A stretch of 33,643 bases of DNA, taken from positions 1-33,643 of the forward strand of contig NZ_JACVVP010000073.1 of NCBI RefSeq assembly GCF_014534745.1, written 5' to 3'. Both the position numbers and the translations under genes were made by a program. Positions within the stretch are counted from its first letter, which is position 1. Each line of letters begins with the position of its first letter. Below, one piece after another: positions 1 to 7,807 of this stretch. Below the pieces are notes generated by a model. The model worked only from the letters and a program-made list of their open reading frames with translations, searched no databases and had not been told where the DNA came from. The stretch is from Flammeovirga sp. EKP202 (GTDB lineage: Bacteria; Bacteroidota; Bacteroidia; Cytophagales; Flammeovirgaceae).

Positions 1-105
1 TATTTAAAGTTTTTGAAAGGCAGTAATCGGAAAAAATAATATGAATTAGTGATATATAATTTTGTCTTAGTACTTAAAGATTACTTGTAATAATAGTTAG
101 AATGG

Positions 106-138
106 AGAGGCTTACAAGATTTGTAAGTCTCTTTTTTT
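106..138 (+). terminator. Rho-independent terminator of an upstream gene
   Basis: A 12-bp stem (106-117 with 121-132, one G-T wobble) closes a 3-nt loop and runs straight into a T tract (131-138). It must end a + strand gene lying left of the window. Apart from this hairpin, bases 1-279 hold no gene that I can support; the rest is A+T-rich spacer. Confidence 0.85.
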
Positions 139-279
139 CACCTTTTTCTCGCATTATTATGTTCATTTTTACTCAATTTTTTCATCACAAAGCAAAAGAG
201 TTGTTTCGTAACATTGAATAAATGGGTACATTGTGATGCATTAAAAATAAACTTCTATATACACTAAAAATATAAAGCC

Positions 280-1407
280 GTGACCTACGAAATAGCAACT
301 ATTGTTGAGGCTCTTCAACTTTACAAAGAAGAGTTTTCGTCTCTTTATTCTTGGAAATCTGATCTGTCTCGATTGGTAGAACTGCAAGTAATTTCTACTC
401 CTGAATTGGATGGACTTCTTCAGTTACCGGTTTTTGAAAAGGAAATTCGAGTAAAGAAAATGGTACATTATGCTTTGCATCGCTTCCATAAACAAGACAG
501 AGTAAAATTCGAAGACCTCTCGATGTGGTTGATTGTAGATTGGGGAGTAATCAAAGCCGCCAATCGTGAAGATACTTTGCCTATCATTTATAATTTTATT
601 GAAAAAGGAGAGAAGCCTTTTAGCAGAATAGCGAGTTACTCTAAGGTGGCTTCTTTTATGTACCCAGAGGAATGTATAATCTATGATGCTAGGGTGGCGT
701 ACACGCTTAACTGGATTTTACTTTCGAGAGAATCAGGTTCTCAATTTTTCCCAATGCCATTGGGTAGAAATTCCAAGATGAATGCTTTTGATATAGAAGT
801 ATTGCTTCGATTAAAGCATAAGGAACTCTATCAGATCGATTCACCATTAGCAATGGAAAAACAGTTTATTGCCAATCGAGATAAGCAGTTATATATTCCA
901 AAAGATGAGGCCTACAATGAAATGAATCAGCTGATCAAAGCAGTACATCCGGAATTATGGGAGGATGGAAGAACGGAACTATATTATACAGAAATGCTTC
1001 TATTCTCAATGGCAGATACTTTTGTAACCAAGGAGATTGTGGAGTCCGTTGATGTTACTTTTAAACCGTTGAATATTTTGAAGAAGAATATTAAGAAGTT
1101 AAGCACTTGGGGGAAAAGAAGTGCATTTGAGTATACAGGAAGTGTTCATAAAGGTACTACTATTTATATGGGGGAGCACCTGTCCTCTAAACTAGAGATT
1201 AGCAAAGAAACCTATCGTCAATTGCTTTCTGAATTTGAAGGAATGACCGTTCCAATTGGCACTTCTAGAACCTCACCTGCTGAGGGTAGTTTGGGAGAAT
1301 GGATTCAGCAAAGAACAAATAAAGTAGGCACTACTTCTTTTGTGGGAGCAATATTGGTCGCTGAAGGTTTTGCGGAGAAAGAGGGGAGTGAGATTCGGTT
1401 TTTGTAA
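280..1407 (+). CDS. Hypothetical protein, 375 aa, possible DNA glycosylase-like fold
   Basis: I do not recognise this protein with confidence. It is 375 residues, soluble, with no signal peptide or membrane segment. The start is GTG at 280: an in-frame stop lies at 265 and there is no ATG between, so GTG is the only sensible choice; the next ATG would remove about 60 residues. Around residues 122-150 it has the string FMYPEECIIYDARVAYTLN, which recalls the IYDxRVA motif of small putative 8-oxoguanine-glycosylase-like (OGG fold) proteins; this is a weak resemblance from memory. The last 90 residues, including VPIGTSRTSPAEGSLGEW, look like a separate small domain. It is 150 bp upstream of the WYL regulator, on the same strand, and is not a known cas gene. 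It could be an accessory or a defence gene, but nothing in the sequence proves this. Confidence 0.75.
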   Translation: MTYEIATIVEALQLYKEEFSSLYSWKSDLSRLVELQVISTPELDGLLQLPVFEKEIRVKKMVHYALHRFHKQDRVKFEDLSMWLIVDWGVIKAANREDTLPIIYNFIEKGEKPFSRIASYSKVASFMYPEECIIYDARVAYTLNWILLSRESGSQFFPMPLGRNSKMNAFDIEVLLRLKHKELYQIDSPLAMEKQFIANRDKQLYIPKDEAYNEMNQLIKAVHPELWEDGRTELYYTEMLLFSMADTFVTKEIVESVDVTFKPLNILKKNIKKLSTWGKRSAFEYTGSVHKGTTIYMGEHLSSKLEISKETYRQLLSEFEGMTVPIGTSRTSPAEGSLGEWIQQRTNKVGTTSFVGAILVAEGFAEKEGSEIRFL

Positions 1408-1497
1408 TACTATTATTAGTATCACAGATTACGTACTTGGTAATACATGTTAACAAAGTGTAAAATCATTTGTAAAACAGTATATTTTAGTTTTAAA

Positions 1498-1515
1498 ATT
1501 GACATTATAGTCAAT
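1498..1515. promoter_or_regulatory. Dyad ATTGAC-N6-GTCAAT upstream of the WYL regulator
   Basis: Two perfect 6-bp arms (1498-1503 and 1510-1515) flank ATTATA, 43 bp before the chosen ATG of the WYL gene. The left arm also contains TTGACA, which could be a -35-like element. An operator for autoregulation is a reasonable inference; the sequence shows only the symmetry. Confidence 0.35.
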
Positions 1516-1557
1516 AATAGACAGAGCTATTAGTATCTTATTTTTTTGTTTAAACTT

Positions 1558-2325
1558 ATGGCAGATGTAAAAAATATAATCAAGCTATTACAATTACTTA
1601 CAAGAGAAGAAGGGGTATCTTTAGAAGAGTTAGAAGTTGCTTTAGAGATGAAAAATAAAGGAATCTATAAAAATCTAACTTTGCTTAAAGATGCTGACGT
1701 AGAAGTTATAAAAGTTAAACCCAGACACTGGAGAGTAAGGCAAGAAGAGCTATTAGGACTGTTTAACTTGAGTAGTGAAGATTTAGTAAAAGTTGATCAT
1801 ATAAAGGAAGCAATTATTGATGATAAGTGTATCAACTTACTAAAGTATCAAAATTCTAAAGGATATACTGGTGATTTTAAAGTGGAACCAATTTCTCTAT
1901 TTGATCGAAACAGGCGGTTATGGTGTTTTGACCTAAAAGATCATCAACTAAAACAATTTAAGTTAAGTAGAGCAGAATATGTGGAAATTACTACTAGGCC
2001 AAGGTACTATAAGGAAAGGTACGTAGATGTTCAATGTGATATTTTTGGAACTGCATCTAAGGAAGTAAGAAAAATCTCTTTTCTATTGACAACATTAGGC
2101 TATCAATTGATGAAGGAAACATACCCTGAGAGCCGACAATACCTTACTGAGATCAACACAAGAAATGATAATTTTATCTATAAGTATGAAGGTGAAGTAT
2201 TTAGTTATAAGGGGGTAGGAAGATTTATTCTTGGGATACCTGGTCATGTGATGGATATACAACCAAAATCTCTTCTTTATCATGTTCAAGAAGAATTAAA
2301 GAGAGCTTATTATTCTGAGCTGTAA
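1558..2325 (+). CDS. WYL-domain transcriptional regulator of the cas operon
   Basis: A 255-residue regulator with an N-terminal winged helix-turn-helix (residues about 1-60: IIKLLQLLTREEGVSLEELE, then KGIYKNLTLLKDADVEV) followed by a WYL-type ligand-sensing domain. The WYL core is visible at about 120-147 as LWCFDLKDHQLKQFKLSRA, which fits the family pattern of an aromatic pair, a charged turn and F-x-L-x-R. A further TTG codon lies in frame at 1546, but ATG 1558 gives the cleaner N-terminus (MADVKNIIKLL) and is preferred. The gene is 121 bp ahead of cas6 on the same strand. WYL regulators are common next to CRISPR loci, and a WYL protein (Sll7009) has been reported, as I recall, to repress the type I-D locus of Synechocystis 6803. 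The same role, probably repressing or tuning cas expression through a nucleic-acid-derived ligand, is inferred here. Confidence 0.8.
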   Translation: MADVKNIIKLLQLLTREEGVSLEELEVALEMKNKGIYKNLTLLKDADVEVIKVKPRHWRVRQEELLGLFNLSSEDLVKVDHIKEAIIDDKCINLLKYQNSKGYTGDFKVEPISLFDRNRRLWCFDLKDHQLKQFKLSRAEYVEITTRPRYYKERYVDVQCDIFGTASKEVRKISFLLTTLGYQLMKETYPESRQYLTEINTRNDNFIYKYEGEVFSYKGVGRFILGIPGHVMDIQPKSLLYHVQEELKRAYYSEL

Positions 2326-2330
2326 TATTA

Positions 2331-2349
2331 ATTCTCCATTTTGGAGAAT
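2331..2349. promoter_or_regulatory. Hairpin ATTCTCCA-TTT-TGGAGAAT between regulator and cas6
   Basis: A perfect 8-bp stem with a 3-nt loop begins 5 bp after the stop codon of the WYL gene. There is no T tract after it, so it is either a weak terminator that partly separates the regulator from the cas operon or a dyad operator. The rest of 2350-2446 should contain the cas6 promoter, but I see no clear -33/-7 pair. Confidence 0.4.
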
Positions 2350-2446
2350 AAGTAAACTATTAGACTTAAAATAAAAAACCACTAGGTGTTTTAATTGAGT
2401 TTTACCCTGTTAATAATGAGATTAGCATAACATAAAAAAATACAAA

Positions 2447-3241
2447 ATGCATAAACAACTAAAACTCCGGTGTATTACTGAAAATGCAAAATTGACTTAT
2501 AACTTCACCACTGTTGTTGGAAATATTATCAACAATAAAATATCGGAAGTTGACCCTCTACTAGGAGAGAAACTTCATAATGGTGGAACCAAGTATGGTA
2601 AAGGTCATTCAGCTAAATTATTTATTTCAAGGTTAAGACCTCTCAATTACTCTACATTAGATCATTGCATCCAAGTGAAGGGTAACGAATATGTTTTGGA
2701 TGTTAGGTTTTATGATCTTATTCTGTCAAAAGCTTTTAATAAAGCTATTCTATTAGACGAGACATTATATTTGGCTGATAAGTACGGAACTAAAATTTTT
2801 AAGATTGTTGGAGAAAAAAATATGAAGGTTCCTCATTTTTCAAATAAAATGAGATACAAATTACGTACTCCAAGCTCGTTATCAGAAAAGAAAAAAGATG
2901 AGAGAAAAGGAAGAGTTATTCGACCTAATGAACCACTTTTTATTGAAAAGCTACAAGATCACTTCTTAAGAAAGACAGATATTCTTTATCAGTTTGGTAT
3001 TAAAGATGAAGGCTTAGAAGAAGGAATTGAAGACCTTCGCTTCTCATTAATAGGAAATAGAATAAAGGAAAAACGTCTATATTTTACCCCATCAAGTAGT
3101 GAAAAGCCTGTTGGAATAAAAGGTTATGAATATGACTTCGAACTAGTAGCTCCAGTTTCAATTCATAAATTGATCTACTATGGTGGTTTTATGGAGAATA
3201 CAGCAAGAGGGTTTGGTTATTTAGATGTATTACAAAACTAA
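2447..3241 (+). CDS. cas6: Cas6 CRISPR RNA endoribonuclease
   Basis: Cas6 cuts the CRISPR transcript inside each repeat and usually stays bound to the 3' hairpin of the crRNA. The 264-residue length is typical. The C-terminus carries the glycine-rich loop of the second ferredoxin-like (RAMP) domain, seen as GGFMENTARGFGYLDVL at 246-262, the strongest family signature. Near the N-terminus, KLHNGGTKYGKGHSAKLFISRL-like sequence (42 onward) matches the position where many Cas6 proteins carry a catalytic or substrate-contacting histidine; H44 and H54 are candidates. It is the first gene of the cas operon and ends 12 bp before cas10d. In many type I-D loci cas6 lies later, after the Cascade genes, so its leading position is a small difference. 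The natural substrate would be the 30-bp repeat downstream, which has a 6-bp stem. Confidence 0.88.
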   Translation: MHKQLKLRCITENAKLTYNFTTVVGNIINNKISEVDPLLGEKLHNGGTKYGKGHSAKLFISRLRPLNYSTLDHCIQVKGNEYVLDVRFYDLILSKAFNKAILLDETLYLADKYGTKIFKIVGEKNMKVPHFSNKMRYKLRTPSSLSEKKKDERKGRVIRPNEPLFIEKLQDHFLRKTDILYQFGIKDEGLEEGIEDLRFSLIGNRIKEKRLYFTPSSSEKPVGIKGYEYDFELVAPVSIHKLIYYGGFMENTARGFGYLDVLQN

Positions 3242-3253
3242 CATTACATAGAA

Positions 3254-6106
3254 ATGAATTTTGAAATTGTTAAAGGAATGTTTGTTCTTGAAAAGTCTCA
3301 GCTTGTGTTGGATCAGCTTTTTAAGACACTATTTCCAGCATTGATCGAACAATATGGTATAAAAGAAGCAAAAGGCTATTATGAGACTGATAAGATAGTT
3401 TATGATAGTTATGATATGCCTTATCATATTCATATTCTGCAAGGACTTTTTCCTAGTGTTCAAGTATTTGAAAAGGTAATAATTAGTTTTAAGGAAGAAT
3501 CTAATAAAGATTATGAGATTTGGTTGAAGGTATTTTGTCTAGGTTTTTTCTTACATGATGCAAATAAATTGATTGAAGGATCACTCTTACATGCTTTTAA
3601 TGAAATCGCTGATAATCAAGATAACCTTCATGAAAAACTTAAAATCCCAGATTTTTTTCCTGGAGTAGAAGATTACTGGGGTGATGTACAAAATGTAGCT
3701 CTCAATGCAGAAAATAGGACATCAGTAGCTTCTGCAATGAGAGAAATGAACCTTCCTAAAGGTATTACTGAAATATTTGAAAAGTTATCGAGGTTTGCTG
3801 ATAAGGTTGCTTCAATGGGAGGTGCTATTCAATATAATAAGCAAGAGGATGGAACACTCATAGAGTCAAAAAGATATGCAGATGGATATAATAATGTGAG
3901 AGGGATGTTTTTACATATTAAAAGCTTACTAGAAAGCTTTGATATGGATCTCGAGTTGAATTACGTCTCTTTAAATGAGAATCCATTTAAGATGTTATCC
4001 AAACAAGCTCTTTTTGGTGTATTGCTAGCCTTACAAGAATCTAAAAGACAGGTAATAGGACTTACGTATAATGGCATCATCTTTTTCGGGAAACCATTTG
4101 ATACTCATTTAGAAAAGAGATCGATAGAAATTGCTAACGATAGTGAGGAAGTAGATGTTGCTAATCTTACTAAAGTAGATTTTCAGACAATCAATTTCGA
4201 TTTTCTTAGTAAGAAACCTTTGAGTGAGGACATTTGGAATGAAGCATTGATGGAAAATGAAAGACTTTCAAACAAGTTCTTATCTATGGCTTCAAATGGT
4301 GCATCAAGTTTTTCAAGTGAATATGGGTTTCAAAGTTTATTAACTTTAATTGAAAAGCTAAAATTATCATCTTATATCGACTCCCGGTTTGATGAAAAAA
4401 ACCAGAAGGTTTATTTGATGTTTACTAATGTAGATTCAGAGGAAGGTAAACTTTTTAGATCTTTAATGTGCTTGAAGAAAACACTTTTTATAAATGAGAA
4501 GAAAGTAAAAGCATGGAAGGATAACTTTTCTACTTTTAGTAAAAGTGATGAACCATTCTATGATGGTTGGGAATGGAAAGTTGAAAGTGAAATCTCACCT
4601 ATATTATCAACTCCTAATGAAGTTACTGAATATTTTAAATCTTATGTAAAATCACCTAGTAACCTTATTAAGACACTATATGCAATCATTTGGGCAGAAG
4701 GAGTTATTAATGGGTTGATTGGTGATGATCCAGAAGAGGTTGTAGAAGAGTACCTTGAAAATATCATGACCCAACTTAACCCCAATGAAGATGATTTAGG
4801 AGGTAATGAGAGTTCTAATGATATTTCAGAGATAATATCAACCTATCTTGATTATCCCAATTCTAAGAATAAGCTATGGGAAAAAGATTTATTTATTCCT
4901 GAAGCAGAAGAAAGATGTGTAGTGACTAACGCTTTTGCAACAGAGAAATATGAAGAGGTTAAAGCTTTTGGATTAAAAGCTAGAGGTTATAGTAGGAGAG
5001 CTCCATCTTATCTGACTACATCTCCCAAAACGAAGATATCAGATATCGCCATTTCTGAAAATCAGATTCGTAAAAAATATTTCCCAAATGGAAATCAAAA
5101 AGAAGCTCATATAGCAGTTTATAGAGATTTTTGCGAATGGGGTTTTGGCTTACCACTACAGAATAACCTATTAGAAATGATTGCAGTTGCAAAAGGTGAT
5201 ATAGGGATTGAGGATAATAAGATAAAGGTAGATAGTGGAGCCATTTTAGATCAGAAGCATCATGAGTATGAGTTGATGGATGTGGGGAAAGATGTAGAAT
5301 CACAATTTTACTTTATCAGTAAAAATATCCGTATTGCCTCAAGACTTGGTATAAGATGTTTTGTAACAAGTATCATGACTCCTTATCGACCTCATAAAGC
5401 AATTTTTCATTATGAAAATGCTCCAAGGTTTGCTAAACAACTTGGATGGGATAAAGTAAGACTTTTTGAAATTGATCAAGTGGTCAATGAAATCTCAATT
5501 ATTTGGGAACTGTCTAAAGTAGGTAAGAATCTAAATTCCGGATATATACTTTCTTATGCTGGAGATCGCAATCATTTGTTTCGATTGTATGGTGATTATG
5601 TGAAAAGAGTTGAAGCAAAAGAGAAAGAGAATAAAGCAAAAACCTTAATTGGCGGTGTCAAGAAAAAAATTAAAACATTTATTGAATCAAAACCACAATA
5701 TTTTTCAAATATGATTTCGATGAGCAAATTGGCTGAAATAGCTGTATCTATCAAACAAGAAAATAAAAATACTTCTCAGCAAAGTAAGATTATTAGAATA
5801 GCATTAGATGTTATGAAAACAGCTGTAAAAGATAATCAGCCAGAACAAGAATATATTGTAACGATGGTTGCAGGTGCTCTACAAAAGACTTTTCAAGCAG
5901 ATAAATATATACCAAGTGATCAATTGAGAAATGCTTCTAGAGCATTTTCTGAATTGTTGTATGATATGTATACAAATGAATGGGGAGGTAGTTTTCCTGC
6001 AAAAACAAAAGAGAAGATGCTAATCAATCAATTTGCTTTTATCTATTCAGAGAAAGTAGCAGAGTATTTTGAAAAAAAGAATGTTGAAAAAAAATCAAAT
6101 AACTAA
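3254..6106 (+). CDS. cas10d: Cas10d/Csc3, type I-D large subunit with HD nuclease domain
   Basis: This 950-residue protein is the large subunit and signature of type I-D. Near the N-terminus (about 58-112) is an HD phosphohydrolase-type nuclease segment: YHIHILQG at 57-64, then LGFFLHDANKLIEG with the HD pair at 101-102. In type I-D this HD domain does the job that Cas3'' does in other type I systems, which agrees with the absence of HD from the neighbouring Cas3. I find no GGDD motif; the only GDD string (LIGDDPEEV) is in an acidic linker, so the Cas10 palm should be inactive as a cyclase. A single-cysteine element RCVVTNAFATEKYEE near residue 552 sits where Csc3 proteins carry a conserved C-x-x-T-x-x motif. 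The C-terminal 130-170 residues are helical and probably also made separately as Cas11d. It ends 23 bp before csc2. Confidence 0.9.
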   Translation: MNFEIVKGMFVLEKSQLVLDQLFKTLFPALIEQYGIKEAKGYYETDKIVYDSYDMPYHIHILQGLFPSVQVFEKVIISFKEESNKDYEIWLKVFCLGFFLHDANKLIEGSLLHAFNEIADNQDNLHEKLKIPDFFPGVEDYWGDVQNVALNAENRTSVASAMREMNLPKGITEIFEKLSRFADKVASMGGAIQYNKQEDGTLIESKRYADGYNNVRGMFLHIKSLLESFDMDLELNYVSLNENPFKMLSKQALFGVLLALQESKRQVIGLTYNGIIFFGKPFDTHLEKRSIEIANDSEEVDVANLTKVDFQTINFDFLSKKPLSEDIWNEALMENERLSNKFLSMASNGASSFSSEYGFQSLLTLIEKLKLSSYIDSRFDEKNQKVYLMFTNVDSEEGKLFRSLMCLKKTLFINEKKVKAWKDNFSTFSKSDEPFYDGWEWKVESEISPILSTPNEVTEYFKSYVKSPSNLIKTLYAIIWAEGVINGLIGDDPEEVVEEYLENIMTQLNPNEDDLGGNESSNDISEIISTYLDYPNSKNKLWEKDLFIPEAEERCVVTNAFATEKYEEVKAFGLKARGYSRRAPSYLTTSPKTKISDIAISENQIRKKYFPNGNQKEAHIAVYRDFCEWGFGLPLQNNLLEMIAVAKGDIGIEDNKIKVDSGAILDQKHHEYELMDVGKDVESQFYFISKNIRIASRLGIRCFVTSIMTPYRPHKAIFHYENAPRFAKQLGWDKVRLFEIDQVVNEISIIWELSKVGKNLNSGYILSYAGDRNHLFRLYGDYVKRVEAKEKENKAKTLIGGVKKKIKTFIESKPQYFSNMISMSKLAEIAVSIKQENKNTSQQSKIIRIALDVMKTAVKDNQPEQEYIVTMVAGALQKTFQADKYIPSDQLRNASRAFSELLYDMYTNEWGGSFPAKTKEKMLINQFAFIYSEKVAEYFEKKNVEKKSNN
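5711..6106 (+). CDS. cas11d: Possible internally translated small subunit Cas11d
   Basis: In-frame ATG codons at 5711 (residue 820 of Cas10d) and 5720 (residue 823) would give a helical product of about 130 residues with the Cas10d C-terminus. A GTG at 5600 (residue 783) would give 168 residues, closer to the size I recall for Cas11d. Known biology: type I-D small subunits are translated from a start inside cas10d. There is no good Shine-Dalgarno in front of any of these codons, but Bacteroidota often lack one. The boundaries are inference, and no separate small-subunit gene is present in the operon. Confidence 0.4.
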   Translation: MISMSKLAEIAVSIKQENKNTSQQSKIIRIALDVMKTAVKDNQPEQEYIVTMVAGALQKTFQADKYIPSDQLRNASRAFSELLYDMYTNEWGGSFPAKTKEKMLINQFAFIYSEKVAEYFEKKNVEKKSNN

Positions 6107-6129
6107 TTTATAAACACTGGTAAAAAATC

Positions 6130-7077
6130 ATGAAAGACTTATTTAAAGTAATCGAGGATAGAGGTTTATTTATTGATAACCTTAAGACTAATAAACTAGG
6201 GTGTATTAAAATAGCTATTGTTAGAGAGGTAGTCAACCCAATGATTATTAGAAGTACATCACCGGATGAGGTATTGAGTTATAAATTTCCATCAGGTAAG
6301 GAAGCTCTTGAAATTCCCGCTAGAAAATTAAAAAGCAGAGAAAAATTGCGTGGTTTAAAACAAGCTCGTTTGTTTGATGCAGTTAGTGAAGAATTGCATT
6401 ATAATTCTATCAAAAAGAGTGATTATTTAGCGAATGTCAATTCCATAACGTTTGGTGATTCAGTTACAGAGTCAGGTGATGCAGTGGGCTTACCTACAAG
6501 AGTAGTGTATGATTGGGGATACTCGATACAGGATGTTAATGATATTTCTGATACATTACAACATAATGCATTAGGTGAAAGTGGTACTATGTGGGATGAG
6601 GAAGAAGGAAAACTTAGACAATCTTTATTCCAGGTACAATATGTAAAACAAGGTGCTTTAATCCCTCATTTTATTACACTGGAGAATGTTACTCCAATTA
6701 TGTTGTTTCACCTTCTTTCAGCAGTGATCTATGAAAATAGATATGGTGCCCAAAGTAGAACAACAGGTATGAATATGGTGAACCATATTGTTGGTGTTGG
6801 CTTTGGTAGAGAAGAAGCTGCTATTAATAGCTATTTGATCTCAAGAGATTGGGATCATTCTCTAGAGCCAACTCTTGATAATGTCAGTAAGAAGGTTTCA
6901 GAAGTTATGGAATCTTTCTATAGTGAGAATTTACTTAATGGTGAAGAGCTTGTCAAAGCTGTTAAAGAAGTTTGGGAAAGTGGTAAGGATTTGGAAAAAG
7001 AATACAAAGGATTCCAGAATTTATCCGAAAAATTTCTTCAAGATATAGGAGTGATAAAAGGTAAAAAGAAACGTTAG
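6130..7077 (+). CDS. csc2: Cas7/Csc2, type I-D Cascade backbone
   Basis: Csc2 is the Cas7-family RAMP protein that polymerises along the crRNA spacer to form the backbone of the type I-D effector. The 315-residue length fits. Sequence features matching the family include the early strand REVVNPMIIRSTSPDEVLSY (24 onward), the basic segment ARKLKSREKLRGLKQARLFD and the central stretch NVTPIMLFHLLSAVIYENRYGAQSRTTG, where the YGAQSRTTG string (about 209-217) is a recognisable Csc2 element. The protein has no signal peptide. It lies between cas10d (23 bp away) and csc1 (65 bp away), as expected for type I-D. Confidence 0.9.
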   Translation: MKDLFKVIEDRGLFIDNLKTNKLGCIKIAIVREVVNPMIIRSTSPDEVLSYKFPSGKEALEIPARKLKSREKLRGLKQARLFDAVSEELHYNSIKKSDYLANVNSITFGDSVTESGDAVGLPTRVVYDWGYSIQDVNDISDTLQHNALGESGTMWDEEEGKLRQSLFQVQYVKQGALIPHFITLENVTPIMLFHLLSAVIYENRYGAQSRTTGMNMVNHIVGVGFGREEAAINSYLISRDWDHSLEPTLDNVSKKVSEVMESFYSENLLNGEELVKAVKEVWESGKDLEKEYKGFQNLSEKFLQDIGVIKGKKKR

Positions 7078-7142
7078 GCTTTAGGATATATAAAGGAGGT
7101 TGTAAATCACGGTCTCCTTATGTTCACTTTAATTACAATAAG

Positions 7143-7802
7143 ATGCATGTATATACAATAGAGCTGACGTTATTGAACCACTTGTTTTATAATACAGAAA
7201 ACTCAAATGGAGTTTATACTGCTCCATTTATTGGTGATTTGGCACTAACCTATGCTTTGAGAAAAGTGTTGGTTGAAAATTGGGAAACACCAAAATATAG
7301 AAGAAAACCATTTTATCAGGAGATTAAGGATTGGGGGTTTTATGTATCAGTAGCAACGCCCGTAGATTATACTTATACTGAAGTATACACTCGAAATACC
7401 CTATTTAATGTAGATGGGTTTGTGAATACAGATGCAATTACAAAGAGTAGTAAATCTCCGTATAAAACTTTGTTTTATACTCAAGGTGTAGCTGTAGGAA
7501 GTGTATTTGAGTGTCAGATTTTCAGTAGAGAACCACTCGAAATACCTTCAGTTTTGAGAGTAGGGAATGGAAGAGAAACACTAGTCAGTGTAAAAGAAAG
7601 AACTAAAAAACCAGATACTTTATGGTTAAATATTTTCACTCAAAAGGAGGTATTCAATAACCTTGAAAAAGTGGCTGACTTGATTCAGAATGAACCCTAT
7701 GAAAAAGCCTATGTATTGGAACAGTATGTTTTATTAAAATATATTTCTCCTGATACAGCATTCAAAATTATGGAGGATTCTTTACAACCAACTAATTCAT
7801 AG
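7143..7802 (+). CDS. csc1: Cas5/Csc1, type I-D crRNA 5'-handle protein
   Basis: Csc1 is the Cas5-family protein that caps the 5' end of the crRNA and contacts the large subunit. The 219-residue protein opens with the family pattern: HVYTIELTLLNHLFYNTENS (2-21) followed by IGDLALTYAL (about 30-39), closely like Csc1 proteins of cyanobacteria, where a E/D-L-T-L-H-x-x-x-F-F/Y strand is followed by a W/L-A-L-x-Y-A-L helix. It starts 65 bp after csc2, the largest gap inside the cas operon, and stops 5 bp before cas3, which suggests tight coupling to that gene. Confidence 0.88.
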   Translation: MHVYTIELTLLNHLFYNTENSNGVYTAPFIGDLALTYALRKVLVENWETPKYRRKPFYQEIKDWGFYVSVATPVDYTYTEVYTRNTLFNVDGFVNTDAITKSSKSPYKTLFYTQGVAVGSVFECQIFSREPLEIPSVLRVGNGRETLVSVKERTKKPDTLWLNIFTQKEVFNNLEKVADLIQNEPYEKAYVLEQYVLLKYISPDTAFKIMEDSLQPTNS

Positions 7803-7807
7803 GTATT

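Noticed and set aside
4726-4734. GDD string in Cas10d as a possible active palm
   Set aside because: It lacks the preceding glycine and beta-hairpin context of the GGDD cyclase motif and lies in an acidic linker.
7091-7100. AAAGGAGG as a ribosome binding site for csc1
   Set aside because: It lies more than 40 bp before the csc1 start and the nearest TTG is followed at once by a stop codon.
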